64,000 nucleotides of DNA, from positions 1 to 64,000 of the forward strand of contig NZ_LXYE02000002.1 in the NCBI RefSeq assembly GCF_001659685.2, read 5' to 3'. Under the pieces are notes generated by a model. It made no database searches. It saw only the letters and a list, made by a program, of their open reading frames with translations, and had not been told where the DNA came from. Of the stretch, positions 34,138-43,688 are shown one piece after another. Both the position numbers and the translations under genes were made by a program. The DNA is from Labilibacter marinus. GTDB lineage: Bacteria > Bacteroidota > Bacteroidia > Bacteroidales > Marinilabiliaceae. Each line of letters starts with the position of its first letter. Position 1 is the first letter of the stretch.

Positions 34138-34338
34138 TTATTCATCTTTCTGCCATTTAATTTCTACAATTGTTTTATTAGTATCCTCATGACCAAACTC
34201 TTTTAAAAGAGTTTTATAAATTTTGCTTAATAGGGAAATATTAGATGATGCCTTAATCACACCAATAGGATAATCATTACTTTTTGCTAGAAAAACATCC
34301 CCAACTTTAATGCAATATATTTTACATTTATGCTTCAT
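34138..34338 (-). CDS. Hypothetical 66-residue protein, translationally coupled to upstream small ORF
   Basis: Small basic/polar protein that I do not recognise, starting MKHKCKIYCIKVGDVFLAK and ending with a charged strand (VEIKWQKDE). Its ATG shares one base with the TAA stop of a 57-residue ORF just upstream (TAATG), a classical sign of translational coupling, which supports both being real. It belongs to the string of small genes behind the giant T9SS protein. Confidence 0.6.
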   Translation of the reverse strand: MKHKCKIYCIKVGDVFLAKSNDYPIGVIKASSNISLLSKIYKTLLKEFGHEDTNKTIVEIKWQKDE

Positions 34339-34511
34339 TAATAACTCCCTGATTTAAAATGCTTTTTTAAATGCCAAAACACTTTAGTAAGAATAGGTTT
34401 TACCCAAAGAGTAAGCTTCATTACAAATACTATTATACGTTTATTAAACAGTGCTATTAAGTGAAGTACTATTATTACAGCACACCCTATTATAAATTGA
34501 TTTAAATACAT
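34338..34511 (-). CDS. Small membrane protein, 57 residues, directly behind the giant surface protein
   Basis: Read on the reverse strand from the ATG at 34511: MYLNQFIIGCAVIIVLHLIA, then a basic segment with FNKRIIVFVMKLTLWVKP and a Lys/His-rich end. It has one clear N-terminal membrane helix (about 5-22), possibly a second hydrophobic stretch (about 25-38). The start lies 3 bases after the stop of the 2968-residue gene, and the stop overlaps the next start by one base. This tight packing on both sides is the main evidence that it is translated. The function is unknown. Confidence 0.55.
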   Translation of the reverse strand: MYLNQFIIGCAVIIVLHLIALFNKRIIVFVMKLTLWVKPILTKVFWHLKKHFKSGSY

Positions 34512-34514
34512 TGT

Positions 34515-37500
34515 TTATAAAACCACTTTTTTAGTTATCTCCATACCATCGCTTTGTACTTTTACAATAGCAACTCTATTTCCTTTTAAAGGTATTTGGT
34601 AATAGGATGTATTAAAGATTCCTTGATGAATACTTTGCCCGCTTAAGTCATAAATAGATACTTTATATTCCGAGGATTTTAATGATGAATTTTCGTTAAT
34701 ATTTATTTTCACCATCTCGTCTTTAGCGTAAATATTAACCTCCGATTGATTTAACTTTTCAGATGGCAATGTAGTGGAAAGTTGATTTTTGCACACCAAT
34801 AATTCAAATCTATCATTCGTATTATCCATATGTTCAAAATGGTATGCCGATTGGTTTCTAAGGTTAATTAAATGATTCTTAGCATTATCTTTTAATAAAA
34901 TATCCCAAGAGGTATTAACACTATTAATATCCGAAATATTCAACTGCAAGGTGCTATTTGGCTCATTACTTAACTGATACCCCACTGGTATAACAATGGT
35001 ATCGTTAGGCTGGGGCAATACATTTATAGAAAGAAGTTTACTTGCTTTTTGTGCAAAAATATTTGCTGATGCATCATCACCCATTCGTTTCTCCGAATCG
35101 TACTTCGTCACATCAAAACTACCTTCTTCCCTAAATGCCAACACTAACTCATCCGAAATATCACCTTGCTCCAATAGTAGTCTGATTACATCATTGGCCT
35201 CAGCTGATGCACTTTTTAACTGTGATGCGACAGATGAATGTAGCTGTGCTCGCGAATTGATGACAATGTCATCATTACCAGTATAGGTTCTTACCCAAAA
35301 ACTTTGGCCAGGTACAATATATTTAGTCCCTCCGTTTTGTCCTAAACCAGATGCTATATTATAGGTGGCAAAACCACGAGAATTGTTACCTAGGTTAGTT
35401 CTTACCCAAGTACTTTCTTTAAAACTACCCAAATCAATACCGTTGGTAATATCTAAATAGCTAGGGTACGGATTACCTACCAAGTACCATCCTGCTTTTA
35501 CAAAGCTCCTACTGTAACTATCTGAGGCGTTCAGTTTTCCGTCATACTCCAAAGTAGACGATGCATCTTTAATGTTTAAAGAGTAACCTTCTAGCGCTGT
35601 TGTATTGATATCAGACGATTCATAAAAGTCGTAATTCATGTTACCCTGTATAGAATTCCAGGCATCCTTGTAATTATACAATACATAGGCGTTTCCATTT
35701 TGTGTTAAAGATTGCTCAAAATCTTCCATAGTAACACCTGATAATGGCAAACCAATATACCAATACCTTAATTGTGGTAATTGCCAGCGATAAGTAACCA
35801 ATGGCTCAACCGAGCCTTTGCTTATTAATGAACTCAGGCCTGTATTAGAATTCTCTACGATTAAGCCATGATCAATACCCTTTAAATCGCCATTGATGGT
35901 AACCTGACTTCCTGCTTTTATGGTTAAATTCCCACTGACAATATTTAGATGGCGGATTTGTGCATTTCCATTTAATGAAGGATTATAAACAATACCTGTA
36001 TTGATGGTCACATCTGAGTTAGCACTTGGTACTTCATTTGAGCTCCAGTTGTCCGCTGTAAACCAGTTGTTGCTAGTTCCACCTAACCATGAGTAAGCCA
36101 ACAATACATCGCTAGCAAAGGTGTAATAACTACCTTCATTACTCCAATCAAAGGATGGTCTGGCAGTGCTTGTGGTGATGGTTCCTGTCTGATTACTACC
36201 TGTAGGTGTGTTACATGTAAGCGCCTGCCACTGGTCGCCAGAAGGACTAGACTTCCAAACACCCATGGTCACAATAGACATATCTACACCACTATGAGCT
36301 CCCCAATTAAAGGTCATGTGAGCTTTAGCCTGTGCATTAGGGCCTAAAACTCGCCAAAATTCCTGATGACTAATATATTTCAATGGATCCTCTAAGGCCT
36401 CCACATCCATGTTGCGACTGTGGTCTGATGGCGAATATTTATAATACTCAGCCACCCAAAGACCACTTGAATTTTGACTAGTATTGATATGGATGGGTGC
36501 AAACTTACCTGATTGCCCTAGCGGAAATCTAAAGTTTTGACTCGACTGCATAACTTTATATAAAGGTCCGTTTATATAACTTTGTACATCGCCTCCAACA
36601 ATGGCATTTACCGAATTATTCAATACCGTTAATTTTGCTGTAGAACTTGTGCTTACAATACCACTTTGTAAATCCAATATATTATTGATAGAACACGATG
36701 TTTCTAAATCTACACCGTAGCTATTATCAATACGTAAACAATTAAAAGAATTTGCATCTGTAAATGATGACGCACCATTTATATATTGCTTCACACCTCC
36801 CGAAAATTCAACCATTGGATTACTATTACCTACAGCACTTCCCCAATTAACAGATCCACTAACAAAGCTTAGGTTACCTTTAATAATCATATCTTGATTA
36901 TGCTCATTAATGCAATTTAACAAGGTATTATCTCCTTGAATTGTAAAGTTTCCTTTTAGTTTAAGACTTACATTGGGAAAACGACGTTCACCTGTTCCGC
37001 TTAATTTTAGATTATTAATATCCGATAGGTTATTTAAGATGTCATAATCATTTGTTCCAGAATACTCTAAAGTACCTCCCTCTTCAGATAAAAAAGTATC
37101 GTAAAAACCTGCAGGTATTATTTCCGATTCACTGATTAAGGTTCCAGTACCTTCAACAATACCCAGGCGATTCCCAAAAGTTGTTCCCGTACTTATCGTT
37201 CCGTTAATGGTAGTACGATAGGAGGATCGATACTTTTGAGCTATAGTAACCGTATGTTCTGGATTAATGATCACTTGAGCTCCAATTGGGCCGCCTACAG
37301 GCACCGCACCTCCAGCGGGCACTGTTTGCCAAGTGGATGCCGATGACCAGTCTCCCGACACAACAGACTCATAGGTAGGAACGCTATTAGGAATGGCTCC
37401 AAGACGCGTTTGTGAGTTGGGCTGAACTCCTGCAGTATAATCTCCAGAAATCTCACTGTCTGAAACACCATTATAGCTAAATCGCATTAAATCATTTGAC

Positions 37501-40500
37501 TCTTCAAAATCAGCCCAATCAAACTTATTCCAATCCGACTCATTAAAAATCAAACGCGCAGGAATGTAATCCGCAGCGCTATACGTTGAACCATTTTGAT
37601 TACTGATAAGAATATCATTAGATGTAAAATGCATTTCAACATGGCCTGTAAAGGAAGTTACTCCGGTACTGCGTAAGCTCCAATAGTAGTTCAGTGCATT
37701 TTCACGATCGACAATTTCAGTATCAGGGTTCTCAATATCTTCTTGAATGGATGGATGCATTTCATTAGCTGCTTTTACAATAAGCGCTGATTCCCCTCCC
37801 GAAATAGATGAAATATTTGCCACAACTGGAGTGTATTTACCTCCAGATCCTATAGGGTAAGTTGTACTACCTACATATCCATTATTAAAATACTTTTTAA
37901 TACCACTATCTGTAAAAGAAGCATTGGTTTGAATCATATTATTTGTCCCATAAGATTCAATGGGAGTAAAAATGGCGTCTTCAGACATTACAAGAAGATT
38001 TTCGCCTATATCCAGGACTCCAGCTTTTAAGCACAGTTCATTCTTAATCGTAATGGAATCTGTAGCTGTTGTTAGTTTAACTCCGAATGCCCCATTATCA
38101 ATGTACATTTTACCCAAAGTACCACCATTGCCATCAATCAGTTGTTGTTCGTTGCCTTTAAATAAGATTCCATCGCCACCAGACAAATGAATAATTTCTG
38201 AAGTATTTTGAAGGTTTCCTTGTAGTGTGACTGTATGACCACCGTCGGAAAGAGTACCGGATGTAACGTTTAATTGATTTTCTACAGTACAATTTTGTTC
38301 CAGCACTAAACTGTTGGCACCTTGTTTGCTTAAGGTTGAAAAAGTTGTTTCAGCTGTTCCTCCTATTATTTGTTGCGATTCACTTGTGAATATGGTTTCA
38401 TTGCCATTGGATTCATACACTCCATAATTAGTAAAATCCTTTTTTATGGTAACAGTTTGCCCGTTGGCATTAAATGTTGAAGCAATAGGAACAGTATTTT
38501 GTAAATCACCTACATCAAGATTTCCAACAGTTAAAGGTACAGTTACCAATCTAGCTTCATTATTTGCTCCTAATATGCTTAGATTCTCTATTTCCTTGTT
38601 TATATATAGGTCAAAGAACCGAGAATTAAGGTCTGATGATTGACCAATTTGAATACTCGTGCCACTTTCAATACTGACCGTTTCAGGATCAAAATAGAAA
38701 GCTGGGAAAGTAGCATTTTCCTGTGGCCTGACAATATGAAGGTCGCCGGCATTTTGAGTAAAACTACTTCCGTCATTTAAAATTTCGAAAACACCTCGAT
38801 TATTAACTGGCGCGGCAAATTCTCCAACCACCAATCCGCTCTCGTTATTTTGTGTGTATTTTAATATACCTTCTTCCGTATTCTCTGGTCGACGAATTTG
38901 CGAACCAACGCACAACATACCTCCATCCAGTATCAATTCGGCATTACCCGAAGCAGAATATTCGATATAATTATTGCCATTACCTGGCGCATCTCCAAAG
39001 AACGACGCCATCATACCATTAATGAGGACTGTGCCGGCTGGAATAACTCCAGGAATAGATCCCGTTTGAAGGCGACCATCTAAATAGATTCCACTATCAT
39101 CACCATAAAAGTGAAGCATCCCAGCATTCACTACTAAGGCCGCATCCGCAGGTATTCTAAAATCAGCTCCTCCAGTATTTAATGGTAAATTGATTTCTGC
39201 AGAATTAAAAATAGCTGAACCACTTTTTAGGATAAACGCTTTTTCTTCGGCTAACCCATTGGTTGGTCCTGTTAAGTTAAATGCATTTTCAAACGTAAAT
39301 GAATGATTTTGTGAACCTCCTTTATCCACAATTATGCGCGAGAATACAACATTCGATGATTGAGATGAATATTTGTGATCACCTTCTCCCAGCAAATTAA
39401 GTACAGCATGGGCATGGTTAGTATCATTTCCTAGTTGAACACTTGCATTAGCTGATTCAAGCTGGAAATCTCCGTATACATTCAGATTATGCTGCAGCAG
39501 CTGATTACCCGCATTATCTATGGCAATTTGAGAAGCCATGTTATTATTTGAAGTATTGCGTAGTATTATATCCTGAAGAACATTAATTTCAGAAACATTA
39601 GCGTTGGAAGAAGAAAGCAAAAACTGCCCGTTATTATAACTTGAATGACCTATTTTTAAATCCTTACCAATGGTTAATTTCCCTTCTCCTGCGCGGACTA
39701 TAGAGTGATGCACAATGTTCATATTTCTGTTAATGGTTACATCCTCATTTGGCATGTTAATTAGGCGACTATTGTTTCCACCGCTAAACCATAAAGAGGG
39801 ATATTCGGTAAATGAATCTGATAGGGTTATTTCAGCATTTGAAGAAGCTCCACTCCAATCATAAATGATAAGCGCATCATCATATTGATGAAAATTGGAA
39901 AAATCACCATTAGGCAAATCACCATTATAATGCTCATCTATCTCAAATGCAATAACAGCGGCATAATTATCTAATTCGGTTCCTGTATGTGTATCGGCTA
40001 CCTCAACATAGTTAAGTGTAGATGAGTAAGCATGGTAGTTATTATTATTGGAAAAAATAATGCGCGGACATCCACCTGAATAACCATGCTGATCATCAAA
40101 CACAACTCGTCCCACATTTAAAGCCTGATTAACCGTTACCAAACCACTATAAAAAGCACCTTGACGTTGAAGAATAGCCACATCACCTTCCTTGGGGTAA
40201 TCAGAGGCAGCTATGCTAGCGTCTCGATCCATTACCCATGATGTTGGATTTGTCCAAAGATTAGTTCCTGAACCTGTATTTAGATAGTATACCTCAGGGC
40301 TGCCTTCAAAGCGAGCTTCTCTACCAGCTGTATAGGAGGCATTTTTTATCTCAAACCCGTTATCACTAGAACCGTTTAAAACAATGCTTTTAGAATTCTC
40401 AGCAACACTGCTATAATCAGGGCTAGGAGAATCCTCATACCATCTGGTAAACGCACCAGTATTAAGTACTTCACCAGCTACATAGTCATAGGCATTATAG

Positions 40501-43421
40501 ATACTACCTGGAATATCGTTGTTGTTATACCTAAAGGTTAATTGAACAATAGGTTTAGTAGCTTCAAAACCTTGCGGTTGTACGTCCCAATAATAACTTA
40601 AACAGCTACCGCCATTTAAGTTAGTTGTTTGTAACTCCTGATCAACAGGAACAATGGTAATGTAACCATCGGAAATATTAGAATTTTTTACCTCAACCAT
40701 GGCCGGGGTATATTTTCCATTGCATCCTATCGGAAAAATGTAATTACTCTGGTTAGCATCTACTTTTAATTGTAAACCGCCATCCGAAGCATTACCAGCA
40801 GTATAAATCATCTTAGTAGAACTGGCATCTCCAATATTATTAAAAGGTACATAAGGATTCCTGGTATTATATTTCACAAGGTAATCAAGCTTTAGCTTAT
40901 GAGTTCCCAGGTTAATATTACCCCTTTTGTAGTCTAATCGTTTAATGTATATATCAGAGGTAAATGTCATTGCTGTAGAAGTACTTCCTTCAAGTTTTAC
41001 ATACCCAAATATGGCATCATCTGAAGATTGAATATCCTGGTTGCTGATATTGGTTGCCAAGTAAGCGCCATGCCTTGTTACCCCATGCTCATAAGTACAA
41101 AGTGTACCCTTGTTAACAATGGGTCCGAAAGCTCTGATTCCCCAGTTTCCTTGATCTAGGGTACCATTTTCGACACGTAATTCCCCCATTGATCTCACCA
41201 ATCGGGCATACGTATTATCTGTGACAACACGGTTATTATCATCACATTCAACTTTTATGGAAGCGCCATTTTGTTTATCAACCGTTAGGTTCCAAAGAAC
41301 TTGCTCCTGTGCGTGAGATGGATTATCATACCAGGTATAATAAAGAACCCCATCTTCTGTACCATTGAATGTTGTTGTATTCTTGCTCCAGCTCGTCAGC
41401 CATTGGGTATTGTTTCTATTGTTATAACCACTCATAGCATGATGCTCATAGGTTGCTGCGCGCTCAATGGTGAAATTTCTTCCGATAGTTACATCATTAC
41501 CATTGTGCAAAAACCGAACAACATCTTTTGAGAAGTTAGTTACCTGATCTGGTGTTTCCAAGACTAAATCATGCAGTACCACAAGATTGCTTTCTAACTT
41601 AAAAGCATGACTCATACTTGTAATAACTTCCCCCTGTCTTTTTACGGTTAGATTATAAACGGGTACCGTTGAATGATAGTCAAAATCATCCGTATCATCC
41701 ATTTCAACAACAACATTACCTCCTGTAACTTGGTAATTACTTTCTGCTGATAATACTTTGAATTCAGGAACAGAACTGTTGTTAGCATCCTTAAAATTGA
41801 TGCTTCCACCACTCATTTGAAAAACAGAACTTTCACTATCGAGTCCAAACAAAGGGAAATTAGTACCAATGGCAGCTCCATTTTTATTTCCCCAAATAAT
41901 TATCTCACCACCCGATTGATTGTAAGAAACAACTCCAGACGCACCTGACTGACTTCGAATCTGCCCAGCTTCAATAGTTCCTCCACTAATTTTCATCTGA
42001 CCATTAGCATCACCCCAAAAAATTAGTCCTGCACTGTTTCGAGTACTCAAAAATCCATCGGAAACCATTAATTCACCATATATAGACAACGCTTGATGGC
42101 CGCCTCCACCATTAACTCCAAGAGCTGTTTGTCCGGGCACATCATTAACACTTTGAGCAGTTGTATATACTCGGGTATCTGCCGACGCTATCCACAATCG
42201 TCCATTTTGACCAATCTGAAAATCACCGTTACCACCATTTGAATTACCTTCACTTAAGGATGGGATATGAATTTTTCCATTCAACTTTAGGGTGCCGTTC
42301 TGAATCCATAAGGCTTTTCTAACTTCTGGATTTGATTCGCTATAGGGAGCACTTGTGACTCTTCCTAAACTGTTGGGGCCCAATAGAGCAAAATACGATT
42401 CATCGGTTGCATCAATCTCTAATTGATAGGTTTTATCCACACCTTTATTAACAATTAAAGTATATAAGTTGCTTGTTCCTTCTAATAGCGCTTTACTATC
42501 CCTTAAGGTGTTAAATTCTAAAACAGCCGCTCCGTCTGTAGCTAATTCATCATAAACAGGAAAGGTTCTGTTGGTTAACAAAAGCTCTCCCTCATTATGT
42601 AGATTACCACCTATCGTTAAACGGTGATGCATGTTATGGTAATTTCCTACACTTGGTAATTGATTAGAACCAATGCTGTTGCTGCCAATTGTATTTCCTT
42701 GACCAACGGTTATTTTAGCACCTGAGGATATCTGTAAATCATTCTCAATAGTAATATTTAAAGTACTTGTTGATACATCATCATTAATTTGAAAAATACC
42801 TTTGGATATGACCAAGGAGTTAGATAAACTGCAGTTTCCGAGTAAAGTTAATACTTGGTTGGCATCGTTTAAGTTTACCTCCATATTGTAATACGTAAAG
42901 CTCTGAGAAGATACAGTATTTAACGCATAAGATTCCCCTGTATAAACAACCGTTCCTTGTCCGCTGGATGAATTAAAGTGTGTAGCATCTCCATCTGGAA
43001 AATTGTTATTCGCCAAAATAATTCGTCCACCTCCACGTATTTGTCCAAAAGAATGTGTGATATCCGAAGCCGAAATATCTAAACGTCCATCAATGGTTAT
43101 TCTGCTACATTGTAGTACTCCATTTGCTTGGTGAATAGATATGGTTTTACCTGTATGAATAACAATAATATCCTCTACAGAAGGAACTTCATTAATTGGG
43201 TTATTGGGTAGGTTTCCGGAAGGGTCAAGTGTCCAGGTTTCCCAATCGTTCCAATCACCCGAACGCAGTGCGTACCAAGTTTGAGTTTCTGATAACACGC
43301 TAATTTTATTATTCTCAAAGGATTCTCTTTTTGAGGGATTCACATCGTTTGCCACTACACTTACAAAACACATTAGCATTAATGCAAGTAGTTTAACACT
43401 TTTAAATACCGTACAACACAT
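34515..43421 (-). CDS. Giant T9SS-exported modular surface protein, 2968 residues
   Basis: After a signal peptide (about 1-24, ending SVVAN) the protein is almost entirely beta-structured, rich in Asn, Gly, Ser and Thr, with long parallel-beta-helix-like stretches (repeated phrases such as LNLNGKIHI, NLTIKAGSQVTINGDL). Four modules start with a Trp-rich signature like SGDWNDWETWTLDPSG (near residues 49, 1044, 2015 and 2441). Three F/Y-P-I/L-G-x-x-G-K-Y/F-T/A-P motifs lie near 897, 1857 and 2300. The last about 80 residues form a type A T9SS sorting domain (YKVSIYDLSGQSIHQG ... KKVVL). It is probably secreted and anchored on the cell surface as an adhesin or matrix protein. No catalytic motif is seen. 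Confidence 0.9.
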   Translation of the reverse strand: MCCTVFKSVKLLALMLMCFVSVVANDVNPSKRESFENNKISVLSETQTWYALRSGDWNDWETWTLDPSGNLPNNPINEVPSVEDIIVIHTGKTISIHQANGVLQCSRITIDGRLDISASDITHSFGQIRGGGRIILANNNFPDGDATHFNSSSGQGTVVYTGESYALNTVSSQSFTYYNMEVNLNDANQVLTLLGNCSLSNSLVISKGIFQINDDVSTSTLNITIENDLQISSGAKITVGQGNTIGSNSIGSNQLPSVGNYHNMHHRLTIGGNLHNEGELLLTNRTFPVYDELATDGAAVLEFNTLRDSKALLEGTSNLYTLIVNKGVDKTYQLEIDATDESYFALLGPNSLGRVTSAPYSESNPEVRKALWIQNGTLKLNGKIHIPSLSEGNSNGGNGDFQIGQNGRLWIASADTRVYTTAQSVNDVPGQTALGVNGGGGHQALSIYGELMVSDGFLSTRNSAGLIFWGDANGQMKISGGTIEAGQIRSQSGASGVVSYNQSGGEIIIWGNKNGAAIGTNFPLFGLDSESSVFQMSGGSINFKDANNSSVPEFKVLSAESNYQVTGGNVVVEMDDTDDFDYHSTVPVYNLTVKRQGEVITSMSHAFKLESNLVVLHDLVLETPDQVTNFSKDVVRFLHNGNDVTIGRNFTIERAATYEHHAMSGYNNRNNTQWLTSWSKNTTTFNGTEDGVLYYTWYDNPSHAQEQVLWNLTVDKQNGASIKVECDDNNRVVTDNTYARLVRSMGELRVENGTLDQGNWGIRAFGPIVNKGTLCTYEHGVTRHGAYLATNISNQDIQSSDDAIFGYVKLEGSTSTAMTFTSDIYIKRLDYKRGNINLGTHKLKLDYLVKYNTRNPYVPFNNIGDASSTKMIYTAGNASDGGLQLKVDANQSNYIFPIGCNGKYTPAMVEVKNSNISDGYITIVPVDQELQTTNLNGGSCLSYYWDVQPQGFEATKPIVQLTFRYNNNDIPGSIYNAYDYVAGEVLNTGAFTRWYEDSPSPDYSSVAENSKSIVLNGSSDNGFEIKNASYTAGREARFEGSPEVYYLNTGSGTNLWTNPTSWVMDRDASIAASDYPKEGDVAILQRQGAFYSGLVTVNQALNVGRVVFDDQHGYSGGCPRIIFSNNNNYHAYSSTLNYVEVADTHTGTELDNYAAVIAFEIDEHYNGDLPNGDFSNFHQYDDALIIYDWSGASSNAEITLSDSFTEYPSLWFSGGNNSRLINMPNEDVTINRNMNIVHHSIVRAGEGKLTIGKDLKIGHSSYNNGQFLLSSSNANVSEINVLQDIILRNTSNNNMASQIAIDNAGNQLLQHNLNVYGDFQLESANASVQLGNDTNHAHAVLNLLGEGDHKYSSQSSNVVFSRIIVDKGGSQNHSFTFENAFNLTGPTNGLAEEKAFILKSGSAIFNSAEINLPLNTGGADFRIPADAALVVNAGMLHFYGDDSGIYLDGRLQTGSIPGVIPAGTVLINGMMASFFGDAPGNGNNYIEYSASGNAELILDGGMLCVGSQIRRPENTEEGILKYTQNNESGLVVGEFAAPVNNRGVFEILNDGSSFTQNAGDLHIVRPQENATFPAFYFDPETVSIESGTSIQIGQSSDLNSRFFDLYINKEIENLSILGANNEARLVTVPLTVGNLDVGDLQNTVPIASTFNANGQTVTIKKDFTNYGVYESNGNETIFTSESQQIIGGTAETTFSTLSKQGANSLVLEQNCTVENQLNVTSGTLSDGGHTVTLQGNLQNTSEIIHLSGGDGILFKGNEQQLIDGNGGTLGKMYIDNGAFGVKLTTATDSITIKNELCLKAGVLDIGENLLVMSEDAIFTPIESYGTNNMIQTNASFTDSGIKKYFNNGYVGSTTYPIGSGGKYTPVVANISSISGGESALIVKAANEMHPSIQEDIENPDTEIVDRENALNYYWSLRSTGVTSFTGHVEMHFTSNDILISNQNGSTYSAADYIPARLIFNESDWNKFDWADFEESNDLMRFSYNGVSDSEISGDYTAGVQPNSQTRLGAIPNSVPTYESVVSGDWSSASTWQTVPAGGAVPVGGPIGAQVIINPEHTVTIAQKYRSSYRTTINGTISTGTTFGNRLGIVEGTGTLISESEIIPAGFYDTFLSEEGGTLEYSGTNDYDILNNLSDINNLKLSGTGERRFPNVSLKLKGNFTIQGDNTLLNCINEHNQDMIIKGNLSFVSGSVNWGSAVGNSNPMVEFSGGVKQYINGASSFTDANSFNCLRIDNSYGVDLETSCSINNILDLQSGIVSTSSTAKLTVLNNSVNAIVGGDVQSYINGPLYKVMQSSQNFRFPLGQSGKFAPIHINTSQNSSGLWVAEYYKYSPSDHSRNMDVEALEDPLKYISHQEFWRVLGPNAQAKAHMTFNWGAHSGVDMSIVTMGVWKSSPSGDQWQALTCNTPTGSNQTGTITTSTARPSFDWSNEGSYYTFASDVLLAYSWLGGTSNNWFTADNWSSNEVPSANSDVTINTGIVYNPSLNGNAQIRHLNIVSGNLTIKAGSQVTINGDLKGIDHGLIVENSNTGLSSLISKGSVEPLVTYRWQLPQLRYWYIGLPLSGVTMEDFEQSLTQNGNAYVLYNYKDAWNSIQGNMNYDFYESSDINTTALEGYSLNIKDASSTLEYDGKLNASDSYSRSFVKAGWYLVGNPYPSYLDITNGIDLGSFKESTWVRTNLGNNSRGFATYNIASGLGQNGGTKYIVPGQSFWVRTYTGNDDIVINSRAQLHSSVASQLKSASAEANDVIRLLLEQGDISDELVLAFREEGSFDVTKYDSEKRMGDDASANIFAQKASKLLSINVLPQPNDTIVIPVGYQLSNEPNSTLQLNISDINSVNTSWDILLKDNAKNHLINLRNQSAYHFEHMDNTNDRFELLVCKNQLSTTLPSEKLNQSEVNIYAKDEMVKININENSSLKSSEYKVSIYDLSGQSIHQGIFNTSYYQIPLKGNRVAIVKVQSDGMEITKKVVL

Positions 43422-43474
43422 AACAACAAGATCTATATTAATTACTCCTATAAGAATTGGAGTAAGTGATTATG

Positions 43475-43482
43475 CAAAAGTA
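43475..43482 (-). promoter_or_regulatory. Candidate -7 element TACTTTTG for the giant gene
   Basis: Reverse-strand TACTTTTG fits TAnnTTTG and lies 53 bases before the start of the giant gene. No good -33 element was found. Confidence 0.4.
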
Positions 43483-43518
43483 CGTATGAGGGAAAATAAA
43501 TGGTACGTTTATTGGTAT

Positions 43519-43590
43519 AGCAAAAGGTTAACAAACTACTGTAGTATTTTATATTTAGTATATGTCTAATTGGTATGTTAACCTTTTGCT
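43519..43590. promoter_or_regulatory. Perfect 14-bp inverted repeat between divergent giant gene and sensor kinase
   Basis: AGCAAAAGGTTAAC at 43519-43532 and its exact complement at 43577-43590, separated by 44 bases. ATTGGTAT also occurs as a direct repeat close to both arms (about 43511 and 43569). It is a likely binding site for a regulator of the divergent pair, possibly the response regulator encoded at 45793. Confidence 0.55.
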
Positions 43591-43688
43591 AATCCATTTT
43601 ATGCATTGAAAACAATGGATTGTATGTGTTTTCTGTTTGTTTTGTATGAGTGGATTTTAGTTAAAATATTATTGTTTTTAATATAAAA

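Noticed and set aside
34996-41531. Several + strand ORFs of 61-96 residues inside the giant gene
   Set aside because: They are antisense shadows of a long beta-rich protein with a continuous frame, signal peptide and sorting domain.
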